Below, one piece after another: positions 1-11,800 of a stretch of DNA of 64,000 nucleotides. The stretch lies in assembly GCA_905183005.1 (NCBI GenBank), contig CAJJDO010000019.1:354008-418007 (forward strand). The letters run 5' to 3'. This stretch comes from Paramecium pentaurelia. Lineage: Eukaryota; Ciliophora; Oligohymenophorea; Peniculida; Parameciidae. The stretch's first letter is position 1; each line of letters starts with the position of its first letter. Under the pieces are notes generated by a model. The model saw only the letters and a program-made list of their open reading frames with translations. It was not told where the DNA came from and searched no databases. A program made the translations under genes and the position numbers.

Positions 1-588
1 ATGCAATTAACTTTTATTTAAAGTTAATCAGAACTAGAATGTAAACATAATACTTGCATGATCACAATCATCCTAAATATACATCTGTTTTTAGAGGATT
101 GATTACTTTGTATAAAGAAGTAATCAATAAAATATACTTTTAGGAAGGTTTCCTTGCTTTGTACAAAGGTCTTGGAGCTACTGTTTTGGGTCTGTCTCAT
201 GTAGCAGTATAATTTCCAATATACGAGAGATTAAAATAAAATTATACTGATAAGAATGGTTAACTTTTACCAGTTGATATTCTTAAAGCCTCAATATTAT
301 CAAAATGTAGTCTCTTTTAAATACATTATATATATAGCAATCGCTGTCTTAGTAACCTATCCTCATGTGGTTATAAGAACTAGATTACATGATAATAAAA
401 CTGTATATAAGAATGGCCTTAGATCAAGAGTTAGAATTATTGATATTTGTAGAGTTATATATGAATAAGATTCTATTGGAGGATTCTACAAAGGATTAAT
501 ACCAGATTTAATAAGGGTATTACCTACTAATAGTATAACATTTCTTGTTTATGAACTCTTCAGTTAATACTTAGGAAAGCATTTTTGA
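1..588 (+). CDS. Mitochondrial carrier family protein (SLC25), 3' part
   Basis: This is the C-terminal part of a mitochondrial inner-membrane solute carrier; the 5' end lies outside the window. Read with TAA/TAG as Gln it gives carrier-repeat signatures: LIRTRMQ near base 24 (the P-x-D-x-x-(R/K) motif region), EEGFLALYKGLG after the first intron, GLSHVAVQFPIYERLK, then GGFYKGLIPDLIRVLPTNS and a TGA stop. Two introns restore the frame: 120-143 (24 nt) and 307-337 (31 nt, ending TAG). The pattern is closest to the SLC25A32/33/36 group (folate, NAD or pyrimidine nucleotides), which is family knowledge; the substrate cannot be read from this fragment. No organelle presequence is expected for this family. 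Confidence 0.88.
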
Positions 589-877
589 ATGGATATAATG
601 CATTTAAATATTTTTAAGAGAAATTGAATAAATTGTATTATTATAATAATAAGTAATTTTCAGTGTTTAAATAAATATATTCTTAATTCATCTTCATTCT
701 CTTTTTATTAAGATTTCTAATATTTTCATATTATTTTTCATTATTTTTTTGATATTCTTATATCTAATTACAAACTTATAATATTATATTTGATAAAAGT
801 GGAAAAGAGATTTAGTTATTTATAAATAAGTAGGTAATTTATTTAAAAACACAATAATATGAATTATAAACTTATCA

Positions 878-2323
878 TCAATTTTGATAATTTTCTGTTT
901 TCATTGTATCTATTCCTAATTCATCGTTATCTTCTGGAGTTCTATCAAAGAGAGTTATTTTAACTTAAGTATCTTCATTTGGATAGTAAGGATTTTGAAT
1001 GAAACTGTTTTCAACTAAATCCCTTATTATTAAAGTAAATTTAGATTTTCCTGATTTGAATTCTTCTAATTTCTAAAAGAATGATTCCATCTTTTTTCTA
1101 TAATTATCATCAGCACTATCACCTACAAATGGATTCTACTAATAAATTATAATATATACATTATCTCTTAAACGTGTTAGAATTTATTCTAATAATCCCT
1201 CAACATTTGAATATACTCCACCTAATGTACCTGTTCCTAATTCTAATTCAATTTCAGGAATTATCAATTTAGCAGTGTCTGATTTAAATACATCTCTACA
1301 TAAATCATTTTCATTTTCAAATTTCAATTCTATTATTTTACCTTATTTACTAATCTCACCTGTTGCTTTAACCTCTGTATCTTTGAATCCACAAAATCCA
1401 CAATTAAAACTCATTATAAGAATTTCCTTAAAATGAGGTATTGTAACTGTACACATTTTGTTTTCTCCCATTTCCTTACAAACATTACATGGTGTTGGAA
1501 TATTGATAGATTCATTCTTTACAGAATCTTCTATTGATTAATTGAAATTTTATCCACCAGCCTATATTTATTCTGTACCTTAATGAATTGGATCAGTTAT
1601 TATTTATTATTATTATTATAATTATTAGACTTCTTATTTTTAATTCTCAGCACTATATCCCATAGCTTCCAACTCTTCTATTGTTCTAATGTAATGTTAT
1701 ATTTTGAGTGAGGGATCATCTTAAAGTTCATTTAGATTTTAAATGAAACTATTTCCAGATGGGTCTTCAAGCATCCAATTAAAGGGTAATCCTTAACCTT
1801 CTTTGAATTCCTTTAATTTTCCTATAATATATTCAATTCGATCATAGACTTCCACTTATGTGAACTTTCTTATAGGTTAATCATGTGATAAGTCATCAAT
1901 AATATTTTAAAGGAATCCTTCTAAAGTATTGATACTACTTTTCTTATTGGATGGCATTTCAAACTCTAATTCTGGAATTAAAACTTTACAGAATTCTGAT
2001 CGAATTATCTGTCTTTATAGATCCTATAAATCTAAATAATTATTACTTTAGGTTCATTGACTTTTAAATGCAATTTAATTCCTTTTTCTTTGATTTCTCC
2101 ACCAAATTAAACTTCATTGTTTTTATATCCACAATGTTCACAATCAAAAGAGACAATAATAATATTTGAGAACATAGGTATTTTAGTCAATAAAATTGTA
2201 GTTTTACCTTGTTTCTCACAATTTACACATAAGCTATCAGTAACAAAAGCTATTTTCTTATGATAAATTATTACGCTCTGAATCGCCTGTAAGGTTAGCA
2301 TATATTACTTCTGGATTATTCAT
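878..2323 (-). CDS. ZPR1: Zinc-finger protein ZPR1
   Basis: ZPR1 is a conserved eukaryotic protein with two copies of a C4 zinc finger plus beta domain; in other eukaryotes it helps eEF1A folding and moves between cytoplasm and nucleus. The first finger reads CVNCEKQGKTTILLTKIP with SFDCEHCGYKNNEV following; the second reads CNVCKEMGENKMCTVTIP with SFNCGFCGFKDTEV. Both CxxC pairs of each finger are intact. The chosen start (MNNPEAIQS) needs a 22-nt intron at 2287-2308; a second intron at 2024-2046 (23 nt) restores the motif DLQRQII. Length of about 465 residues fits the family. The stop is TGA at 878-880. The next gene, a CobW-type GTPase, is on the same strand 110 bp upstream. Confidence 0.93.
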
Positions 2324-2433
2324 TAATTAATATTTTAACAAATAAATAAAACTTTGATTTTAAATGAAACTAATATAGTCTTTAAATAAATATTATTTTC
2401 TGATGATTATATATTAAGACATACTAAATTTAA

Positions 2434-3921
2434 TCAATTTATCAATTATTATTATTAAACTTCCTCTTACATAGATACATCTTCTAAATGTTCTTCTTAC
2501 ATTTCTCCTTCTTCATCCCATACATCTTCCCATTCTCCTTCATTACCTCTTAATTCTCCAAGATCTTCAAATTCTTTTACTAATTTTCCCCAATCTTTTG
2601 GAAATGGATCATTTGTATTATCCCATCCATTTTATAAAAATGAAATCATTTCTTATTCACTTAATAAACAACTTTCAAATGCATCTAAAATTTCTTATTT
2701 TGGTAAATTTTATCCAATAAAAACAAGTTCTTATCTTCTATCACCAATAGGTTCAGGTAACCAATTCTATTTAAGTCCATCCCAAATAGCCTATTAATAT
2801 AATAATATAATTTACATCAACTTCTTCTTTAGTATCAGCCCAAACCTTTTTAGGTATAGATATCCACCAAAATGAACCAGGATGATATGTTAATTAGGTT
2901 CCAGCCTTATGTATATGAATGTTTAATCTTTCCCAACTTGCAACCCACATATATCCTTTACATCTTATTATTGTATTCCAAAATGAGACTTCTTCTGTAT
3001 TATTTCTTTCTATAAGTTAAAATAATCTTTCAGGATGGAAGGCTCTTCTTGATTTGAAAGCACATGATTAGATTCCATATTCTTCAATTTCACTTTTATG
3101 AATTGGCTTTTAGAGTTCAGCAATCCACTTACCAGTTGTAGAGGCTTCTTCAAAGTTGAATAATTTAGTATTTATGATTTCTTTTAAATCTATTTATCCT
3201 TAAACAGATTCAATAACCTTAGCATTAGGATTCAATTTTTTAAGTAGATTTAATATAAATTCTTTTCTTTCTTAATTCACAAGATCTGTTTTATTTAATA
3301 TTATAACATTAGCAAATTCCACTTGATCCAATAACAATTATGATAATGGAATTTAATCCATCTATTTGTTATCTACATTCATTTCTTCACCTAATTTATC
3401 AGATTACAATTAATCTAAGAAATTCAAAGCATCAATCTAAATAATAAATAATAAAAGATACCATAGTAACCATTGTATCAAGTCTAGCAAACTTCTTCAA
3501 CATCTATCCCTTCTTTCTCATCTCTTCATTTTCAAAATAAAATGCTTAGGCTATTGGTAAAGGCTCAGCTATTCCTGTACTCTCAATCAACATATAATCA
3601 AACTTCCCAGACTTGGCTATCTTCGATATATGTTTGATTAAATCTTCCCTAATACAATATATATTATATATACCTCAATGTACAACATATACATCCATTT
3701 GACATTTCAACAAGTTTTTCTTTTGTTTTTTTCACACTAAACTTTCCTTCCTTTATTAAATTCGAATCGACATTGATCTCTCCCATGTCATTTACGATTA
3801 CAGCTATTCTATAATCATGGCGCTATTTAAGAATATAATTCATTAAAGTTGTCTTTCCTGATCCTAAAAAACCGCAAAGTACTGTAACAGGCAATTTCTT
3901 AATTTTAGTGGTGTGATTCAT
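2434..3921 (-). CDS. CobW/COG0523 GTPase, ZNG1-type zinc metallochaperone
   Basis: This is a G3E-family P-loop GTPase of the CobW/COG0523 group; the eukaryotic ZNG1 (CBWD) members deliver zinc to methionine aminopeptidase. The N-terminus carries the Walker A motif GFLGSGKTT, then the metal-binding GCICCTLR (CxCC), then ESTGIAEP, all characteristic. At least one intron of about 25 nt follows the CxCC segment. The C-terminus ends in an acidic tail (EEGEMQEEHLEDVSMQEEV) and a short Gln run before TGA at 2434. The start is the first Met before the P-loop, MNHTTKIKKLPVTVL. It sits just upstream of ZPR1 on the same strand. Group assignment is secure; the metal and client are inferred from the family. 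Confidence 0.9.
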
Positions 3922-4446
3922 GTGCCTAATTGGATATTATTTTTTAAATTAAAGTGTGATTCATGAATTACCACAATTTATATTACCGAATTTAACAACC
4001 CCCTTCTTTTTATTAATAAAATATATATAAATAAATTTATATCAAATATCGATTTCATGAATTATTTTTAGAAGTTATTTATATATCAACAAATTTTTTA
4101 TTGAAATGTCGACTTTAATCTTCACATTTTTGTCATTAAAATAAAATTATCAATTTTTAAAATATTAAAAAATTAATTTAAAAGTAAAACATCACATATT
4201 CATGATAATATATATTCATAAGGATAAACTAATCCAACTAATTTAATTTTATCATTTTATTTCAATTTTTATAATAGAATAATCCAATTAGCATTATAAA
4301 TAATTTTATTCTATTGATATTTAATAATCATTGATAATTTTTATACATTTTATTTATTCTATTTTCTAATGTAATGAACCACTCAGATATTAATTGAATC
4401 TTCAATTCAAACTCTTTGATATAAATTAATTAATTAATTTAAAAAT
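3922..4446. other. Divergent intergenic region, no gene seen
   Basis: About 525 bp of very AT-rich DNA lie between the divergent starts of the CobW-type gene (minus) and the C2-like gene (plus). I see no open frame with coding character. It probably holds both promoters, but no motif could be assigned. Confidence 0.5.
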
Positions 4447-6140
4447 ATGTCATTGTAATTCTAATTTAGTGTTAACTAGATATTAAAAGCATTTTAAAGA
4501 GTTGGATTAAATAAAGGAGAAGCATACAAACCTGATTAGATATATAATGCTTTAGATGAATTAGTATATTAAAATTTAAAGATAATCAATATAGATAGAT
4601 TAAGTTTATGATAGAGATGTAGCCACTTAAATTTATGAAAAATGTACTCAAAATCAAATAGGATAAGTTTTAATTGAAGAGTTTTCAAAAATATTGATAT
4701 CTGCTGATGCAAAGTTAAAGAAAAAGATACATGATACTAAATAATAAATCTAGTCTTTGATTAATGAATCAAAGGACTGTCATGAACAAATTTAAGAATT
4801 GCAAAGTATTTATGTTTTATATTGCAGATTTTTAATAATATAATTAATATGGTTTAGATATTGATTCATCACTAAATTTAATGATCAAGTCTGTCACAGG
4901 AATAACAAATGAGGATTATACTTAAAGTTATTTATCAATAACAGTTGATAATAATGAATAAATTGCAAAATAGAGTGGAGGAGATAAGTATAATCCATTA
5001 TTTAATGAGCAATTAGGATTGTAAGAATTAATTTTATTCTAATTAATTTCTAGTTAAATTAAAACTGGAAGGGAGAATATAGTTTTTAGTTTATTGGTTG
5101 AAGATCTAAACTAAATGAAATCATTAATTGGATAAGCTAAAATATATTTATCTTAATTATATGATTAATAAGTTCATTCTCTATCATTATAATTGTAAAA
5201 TGATAGTCAATAAATTGATACAGCAACTATATTATTTGATGCTCAATGGATATTTAATAAAGTAATTCACTAATTAATAAATAGATTAAAAGTTTAGAAG
5301 ATATGATCCCTAAAAATGAATCTACTATTTAATAACTCCATAATGATATTGAAGATTATAAAAGAGATTTATATATAGTTTAATACCCTTTCATGAATTA
5401 AGATTAGACATAAAATTTTAAATATTTATTGAAACCATTAACTACTTCAAATTTGAAAACAAATTCAGCTTTAATTTATTAATAATCATAAAACTAAATA
5501 TAAATAATAGATAAACCTACACCGTCTGAAAAATCTCTGAACTAAGATAATATTCAACCTTAATTTCAGGGAGAGGAAATAGATGAACTTAGTGATGAAA
5601 TATATTATGGATTTATCCTGTATGTCTTGATGATTATCTTATCAATTTTCTAATGCTTTGCAAGACCAGCCTATGTGGATGTAAACTTAAGATTATATAG
5701 TCTTATAGATATTATTAGGGATATTATACTTATTAATTATATTTAGAGATTGTTTTAGTCCAGAATACTTAAAAATAGTTGGAGCAATAACTGTTCTTAG
5801 TATAGTTTTAGATATTGTTTGGATAGCAATTTACAAAGTAACTTTGAATTTGTAGTATTTAAAAGAATTGGTGGAGTTGTGCAGATAAAACCCTTCCAAT
5901 ATGGGGAGAAGCAGGAAATCTCATTTTTAAATTAGTTATATTGTTTTGCATATTTAATATGGTTCTAAAGGTAACTTAAGTCTTAATTATTATTAGACTT
6001 CCTTATGTTTTATAATATTCTGTTATTATAAAGAAGCTTAATCTAATTAGGTCTTAAGTTTCAAAGCGTGGTCTTTGGAATTCTAATTTGGAATACACAA
6101 ATAAAATCTCTTTACTTTAGATAATAGACTCTTATTTTGA
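4447..6140 (+). CDS. C2-like domain protein with C-terminal membrane helices
   Basis: I do not recognise a named gene. The first third looks like a divergent EF-hand/helical module (KPDQIYNALDEL joined by a 31-nt intron to IDQVYDRDVATQIY). The middle resembles a C2 domain (NPLFNEQLGL, then ENIVFSLLVEDLNQM and GQAKIYLSQLYDQQ), a fold that usually binds phospholipid, often with calcium. The last third has hydrophobic segments suitable for several membrane spans (GFILYVLMIILSIF, ILLGILYLLIIF, ITVLSIVLDIVWIAIY, LIFKLVILFCIFNMVL). Several introns are needed; the one near 5840-5890 could not be resolved, so a frame error there is possible. TGA at 6138. The kinase gene starts 28 bp downstream. Confidence 0.6.
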
Positions 6141-6168
6141 TTTATTAAATTATTAATATAATAAGTTT

Positions 6169-7200
6169 ATGTAAACTCTTGATTAAATAGTTGAGGATCT
6201 GTTCAATAAATTTACTTTTTAAAAACCTATTCCTTGTGTACCTACTCCTATAAAACCTTAAAGAGCATAATCTGCCTTCAAAAGAAAACCTCAAAATCCA
6301 TAATAAATTTTATAATAAGCTACATAAATTGTGGAAAGGAAATAAGCTATGCTAAATACTATTTAATCAATGAAATTTTAAAGAAGCTATACTGTTTGTA
6401 AAACTGAAGAGTCAACTAAACCTGTTAAATTTGAAAGGTATTAAATTTTATCTAAATTGGCTGTTGGAGCATTTGCAACAGTTTTTAAAGCATATGATAG
6501 AATGACTGATTCTTAAGTAAAAATAATAAATACAATAGTTTAGGTAGCAATAAAAAAGTATAATTCTAATTTATTGTAATCAGAATAAAAGAAACTATTG
6601 TTTAAAGAGACAGAAATATTAAGAAAGTTAGACCATGAAAACATAGTAAAATTTTTAGGAATTTATAAGAATACAATTGTATTAGAATTTATTGATGGAT
6701 TAACATTAACAAATTATTTGAAAAGTAAGTTTAAAATTTATTATTATTTAGATTAACCTAATAGAAGATTATAAGAAAATGAAGCTAAAAGAATTTATAG
6801 TTAAATTAGAGAAGGAATTAAATATTTGCACTCAAAAAATATCTTTCATAGAGATTTAAAAGCAGATAATATTATGATAATTAATAACTAAGTTAAACTA
6901 ATCGATTTTGGACTTGCTTCAGAAAATTAATTATGCTCTGATTACTGTGGTACACCTGCATATATGGCACCTGAAATATTTCAAAAAAAGCCTTATGATG
7001 GAAAAAAGGCTGACATTTGGGCTCTAGGAGTATTATTGTATTAAATTCTATGTGGAAAAGTACCATTTCCAGGAAAAAATGATGAAGAAATTAAGTTAGC
7101 TTAATTTCCTAAATTTGCCTTGCCAAAAACTATAAGTAGAGAATTTCAATATTAGTTATTACGTCTTTTAGATAAAGATCATACTAAAAGAAAATTATGA
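6169..7200 (+). CDS. Serine/threonine protein kinase
   Basis: An active-looking protein kinase domain fills the C-terminal two thirds. Visible motifs in order: glycine loop AVGAFATVFKAYD, VAIKKY (ATP-binding Lys), the helix C region ETEILRKLDHENIVKF, catalytic loop HRDLKADNIM, DFGLAS, GTPAYMAPE and DIWALGVLLYQILCGKVPF. The CAMK/STE-like layout does not allow a firm subfamily. Two 27-nt introns, one just before VAIKK and one after NYLK, are in phase. The N-terminal about 90 residues are Gln-, Pro- and Lys-rich with no domain. The protein stops at TGA soon after subdomain XI, so there is no C-terminal regulatory extension. Confidence 0.88.
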
Positions 7201-7822
7201 TAATACTTTATTTTTCTAATAAATTTATTTTTTATCTAATACATATAAAAATATGATTTCTTATAACACTTCACTCTAAAAACCTGATGAAAAAAATATA
7301 ATATATATTTAGATTCTTACTTATAATAATCATTTTTTATTTAATTTTTCAATCTATATTTTATCAGGTGCTTGGTTGATATATCAAAGTAATATTTAAG
7401 AGTTTAAGAATAGTTTATTAACTTTTGAAGTAACTAAATATATTGAATAGGTCTCATAAAAAAGATGAGATTGCAATCTAAAATAGTGATAATGATTTAT
7501 AAACTATATATGTAAATTAATTTTAACCGAAAGAATCTCACATGATTATTTGATCATAGAATTTGTATGTTTTGGTTTTTAATTATAAATTATTAAGCAA
7601 ATAATTATTTCCATTAAAAAATTGCATAATAATTTGATAAGTTTGAAACAATTTTATACAAAAGTGAATTTAGAATTCAGATTTGAAAAGCAGTTAAGAA
7701 GACATGCTATTCTAACACTATTATCCAAAATTAATATGCACAGCCAATCAAAATTTGAGTTTATCGATTCTTAAACAAAGTATATAATAGTTTTTAATGC
7801 ATAAAAATAAATTAACAACAAA
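7201..7822. other. Intergenic, one weak short ORF
   Basis: About 620 bp between the kinase and H2A.Z. A 70-codon frame begins at 7254 (MISYNTSLQKP) and ends near 7467, but with TGA as the only stop such frames arise by chance in this composition and it shows no motif. The 3' part presumably contains the histone promoter. Confidence 0.35.
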
Positions 7823-8337
7823 ATGGTAAAGTATGAATAATATATGTTAGAGTGGCATAGCAAAGAGTGCAAAAGGCGGAAAAGGTGGAAAAGGTGGAAA
7901 AGGAGGAAAATTTGGCTAAGGCAAGAATAAGAAAGCACCATAATCTAGGTCTTTGAAGGCAGGACTTTAAGTAGAAAATGAATCAATTATAAGTTCCCTG
8001 TTGGTCGTATTCATAGATATTTGAAGTAAAGAGTATCTGCCAAAAACAGAGTAGGAACAACATCAGCTGTTTACACATCAGCAATTTTAGAATATCTGAC
8101 AGCAGAAGTTCTTGAATTAGCTGGAAATGCTTCAAAAGACTTTAAAGGTAATTCAAATTATTAATTTTAATCATAGTGAGAAGAATTACACCAAGACATC
8201 TTTAATTAGCTATTAGAGGTGATGAAGAACTAGATATTCTCATTAGAGCTACTATTGCAGGTGGTGGTGTGATCCCCCATATTCACAAAGCTTTGTTAGG
8301 CAAATAAACACCAGAAGGAGGTATTCCAAAGGAATGA
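7823..8337 (+). CDS. Histone variant H2A.Z
   Basis: A histone H2A with the diagnostic H2A.Z residues: RVGTTSAVYTSAILEYL, GNASKDFKVRRITPRHLQLA, IRGDEELDILIRATIAGGG and VIPHIHKALLGK (the extended acidic patch and GGGVIPHIHK of H2A.Z). The tail begins MSGIAKSAKGGKGGKGGKGG, a Gly/Lys repeat unlike most H2A.Z tails. Three introns: 7826-7850 immediately after the ATG, 7971-7993 (ending AAG) before FPVGRIHRYL, and 8148-8176 after KDFK. The ATG choice rests on splicing that first intron, which gives the usual MSG start. H2A.Z replaces H2A at promoters and in transcriptionally active nuclei; in ciliates it marks the macronucleus, which is family knowledge. Confidence 0.95.
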
Positions 8338-9330
8338 TATATTTTATATTAATTCATAAGGATTATTATTATGATTTAAAATATAGCTTAAACAGTTAAC
8401 ATTTCTTATTCAGATTTAATGATAGACTAGTTCCTTTTGTAAAAACAGAAAAATTAGGTGGATATATGAATTTTGGAAATTCAATGAATTCCTGCTATTT
8501 ATTGCATTAAGATAAAATTATCAAGGATTCTTAGAATATTAATTCATTGATTATTAATTTCTTTGTTTTCAAAATACAAACATATAATAATCAAAAACAA
8601 TCAGAATCTCATAAATATATGAATTAATATATATTGTATTTAATTTTGAAATGCAGGCAACATGATTAAAGATAGTCTAAATAGTATTATTGTAAGTTGA
8701 ATACTGATAGCTCACCAAAAGATTAATCAGTATTACGACTATTGTTAAAATAACTTTATTGAATAGTTTTTGAAAAACTTATTCTTTTTCTTAATTAATA
8801 ATAATAAAAAATCAAAGTCAAACAATTCAACTATTTATATAATACATTATAGTACAAGTTGTTGATAAAAAGTATAGACTCTTATTTAAAAAGATTAATA
8901 ACTTAATTTATTATAAACATATTAAATGAGAGGAAAGATTGATTTACACAATATCATATTTTAGTAATATAATAGTTTGTGTATTTTAGATATTTAACGA
9001 AAACTTTTTAAAATAATTATTAAATAATAAATTATTTTAGTATAATATATCTGCTATTTATGGATAAATTGTCAAAAGTAATATATTTCACCATAATAGA
9101 TTGCCAATTAGTTTCTTCTATTATACTTATGAGAATACTTTATATATTGAAGGGATCAAATAAATTTTTATTTCTAAAATTAAATCATATTTTATGGATA
9201 CTAGAGTTATTATAATATCAATAAATAATTTTATAAAATGCTCTCTACCTTTTAAGAGTATATTAATATAGATTTTAATATGTTTATGTTATGTTTATAT
9301 TGATATCATCTTGTATGTAAAATTGACATC
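8338..9330. other. Long intergenic stretch, no supported gene
   Basis: About 990 bp without a convincing gene. A plus-strand frame from 8334 to about 8763 contains a faint FGNSMNSCY reminiscent of a ubiquitin-peptidase Cys box, but nothing around it supports that family. The rest is AT-rich with no coding character on either strand. Confidence 0.4.
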
Positions 9331-10067
9331 TCATAAGTCAAAATAGCAATCTGAAGACTCTTCTATAGTTTTTTCAAACACACTGCGGTTTAAGAAATTT
9401 ATAGATTAGCCTTCAAATTGTTAGAATATTTCTGGAACATTATCAGAATAGTACTCATTATTAGGTATCCCTTCATTATATTGATTGTCTAAGGCCTCTG
9501 ATTCATCATGTATTATGTTGGATGAAAATTTAGAGAATTCAGAGTTATCTAAACACATAGTATCACCTTATGAAGAATTATTGGGTTCTAATAGACTAGT
9601 CATATTTCTAATAATCAAAATTTTTTGAATATTATCCAAGATATTATTAACTATTTGGTCAATAATTCTTCTTTTATTTGAGTCAGTTTTTTGAGCAGGG
9701 ATTAAGTGAGCAAACTTAGTCTTATTTTTGGGTGGCATCACATTTTTAATGATTTTAGTGGCTAATTTTTTTAACTTTCTATCATTCATAGACTATATAT
9801 ATAAATATTAATTAATACTTAGATGGAAGTGATTTGGAGCAATTAGTCTAGTCCATATTAAGTGATAGCTGCTTTAAGGGATTTATACTCTGATTTCCTT
9901 TCTGAACTTTGAACAGATTAAACTGTCTTTAAATTTTTATTTAATCTTTTGGATATCTCTTGACAACCCATACCTTACTATTTCATATTCATAATGAAAC
10001 ACCTTTCCTCATTTGTTAATTTCTAGTACTTTTTATTACGTTTTGGAAGACACTATCTACCAGGCAT
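9331..10067 (-). CDS. Helix-turn-helix protein, copy A
   Basis: A protein of about 235 residues with a basic start (MPGRQCLPKRNKKYQ) and an N-terminal helix-turn-helix of the homeodomain-like/transposase type: LTNEERCFIMNMKQQGMG, then CQEISKRLNKNLKTVQS. A 26-nt intron (ending TATAG) joins ITSIQ to SMNDRKLKKLA. A second conserved block follows: AHLIPAQK, then NKRRIIDQIVNNI. The C-terminal third is acidic and Asn/Ser-rich with no domain. The same architecture recurs in the gene at 11168-11800, with the Rab gene between them. No named family is recognised; DNA binding is inferred from the helix-turn-helix. Confidence 0.7.
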
Positions 10068-10295
10068 AGATAATTATTATAATTAAATCTTTTTTTTTTG
10101 AGTTTGTATTTATGCCCCCTAAAATATTTGAGAGTTCTATTATAAAATATTAAAATAATAATTTATTTACATTTAGAATGTATTAATTAAGTAAGGATTA
10201 ATGAATTATATAATATATTCGTTAATCTCAGAATTTATAAAACTATTTTGATTTAAAAATCTATAATAATTTTGATATAAAATTAATAAAGACAT
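10068..10295. other. Short intergenic spacer
   Basis: About 230 bp between the Rab stop and the copy A start codon, AT-rich, including a homopolymer T run near 10090; no gene seen. Confidence 0.4.
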
Positions 10296-10997
10296 TCAAC
10301 ATTTACAATCATTATCTTTGTCCTTATTCCCTTCTTTGCCTTATTTATGTAAAGTTCCCAACTTAATTCCACTATCCTATTAAATATATTTTAATTGAAA
10401 TACTTCATTAGCAAAATCTATTAATTTTTTATCAATTTTATCTAAGATTAATTATGCTGTTGTTTCAAATAGAAAGTCAATATTTTAATTGGTTTTAGCA
10501 GATGTTTCAATATATTGCATTTTATATTAATCAGCCAAAGCTCTGGCTTCAATGGTTGTAATTTTACGTCTAAAATTAAAGTATTGGATTACTATGATTC
10601 AAGATCTGTTTTATTGCCAACTAATACAATAGTACAATTAGATGCTGCTTGATCATTTACATCATTATACCATTTTTAAACATTATGAAAAGACTATTGA
10701 TTGGTAATATCATAGACTAAAAGTATTCCAATAGAACTAAAATATAGATAATAATATCAACCCTTTATAATATGATCTTGTTATTGATTTAAAGGATTCT
10801 TAACCAGCAGTATCCCAGATTTGTATTTTAATTGTTTTATCATTCTTTTTTAATACTTATGATCCAAATTCCACTCCTATTGTTGTATCATGTTCATCTC
10901 TAAATAATTTCTCTGTGTATCTAAGAAGTATACAAGACTTTCCAACACAAGTATCTCCAACTATAATGAATTTGAATAAGTAATGGTATAAATCCAT
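10296..10997 (-). CDS. Rab family small GTPase (Rab2-like)
   Basis: A small Ras-superfamily GTPase for vesicle traffic. G motifs: GDTCVGKS (P-loop), TTIGVEFGS (switch I with the Rab effector Thr), WDTAGQESF (switch II), GNKTDLES and ETSAKT. RabF-type SYYKG is split by a 25-nt intron, and a 22-nt intron interrupts the segment just after DLES. The MDLYHYLFKFIIVGD start and ITRSYYKG are closest to Rab2/4/14, with Rab2 the best match by eye. The C-terminus ends NDCKC, suitable for geranylgeranylation on the two Cys residues. TGA at 10296. It lies between two related helix-turn-helix genes on the same strand. Confidence 0.92.
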
Positions 10998-11167
10998 ATT
11001 TTATATAATAAATTGATAATATTATAAATGAAAGTGAATAATAAATATTATTAGTATATAATCAACATGATAAAATATAGATATTTTTATTGTATTATCA
11101 AAATCTAATAGATAATAAAACTTTGAAAAATACATTCAATATTTTTGTAGTTAATTAAACATATAAA

Positions 11168-11800
11168 TCATTATAGACATGTATAGATATTTTTTCTTGG
11201 TATAAGCAAAGACATTAGATAATAATAAGCCTTTGCTATTTATGGAGGAATTGGTTATACAAAGAAATTATTTGGAATTTCATCCTTTTTCTCTTCAAAT
11301 TCTTCTTTGGTAACAATTGTTGTTTATTAATGATTATCATTATTTTTTTGAATTACATTTTATACTTTCTCTACTATATTCAATACTATCTGTTAAATTA
11401 TTCTTCTCTTATTTGAGAACTTTTTTTATTCAGGAATAAGATTCCAAAATTTTGATGTCTTCATTTCTAATTGCTCTTTAATAAGTTTACTTGCTTATTT
11501 CCCTATGATTTTAGAATTCCTTTTCTAAAATTATTCAATTTATAATACATCTATTTATTACATCTCCATAATTTTTTGGAATCCAAAATCAATTAAAGCC
11601 TTTTTCAAATCAGCATATTCTGATTTCTTTTCTATCGATTTAATCGATTATATAGTTTTAATATTTTTATTCATCATTTCACTAATCTCTCTGCAAGTTG
11701 AACCATTTTCTTTCATTTATACTATTTAAACTCTTTCTTCTTATGTAATTTTATCATATTTTCTGCTTCTAGATCTATAAACTTTTGATTATTTCACCAT
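11168..11800 (-). CDS. Helix-turn-helix protein, copy B (paralogue of copy A)
   Basis: A 210-residue protein in one uninterrupted frame. Basic N-terminus (MVKQSKVYRSRSRKYDK), then a helix-turn-helix block ITQEERVQIVQMKENGS and CREISEMMNKNIKTIQS, then SIEKKSEYADLKKALIDFG. The second conserved block is LIPEQKKFSNKRRIIQQIV. These match the gene at 9331-10067 position for position: EER, an x-MK-x-x-G turn, EIS, NKN-(I/L)-KT-(I/V)-QS, KSEY, LIP-x-QK and NKRRII. The HTH resembles those of IS30/Tc1-type transposases and CENP-B-like proteins, but no catalytic domain follows. Probable DNA-binding protein of unknown role. Confidence 0.72.

Noticed and set aside
8334..8763. Plus-strand frame with FGNSMNSCY resembling a ubiquitin-peptidase Cys box
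   Set aside because: No His box or other family motif follows, and frames of this length occur by chance when only TGA is a stop.
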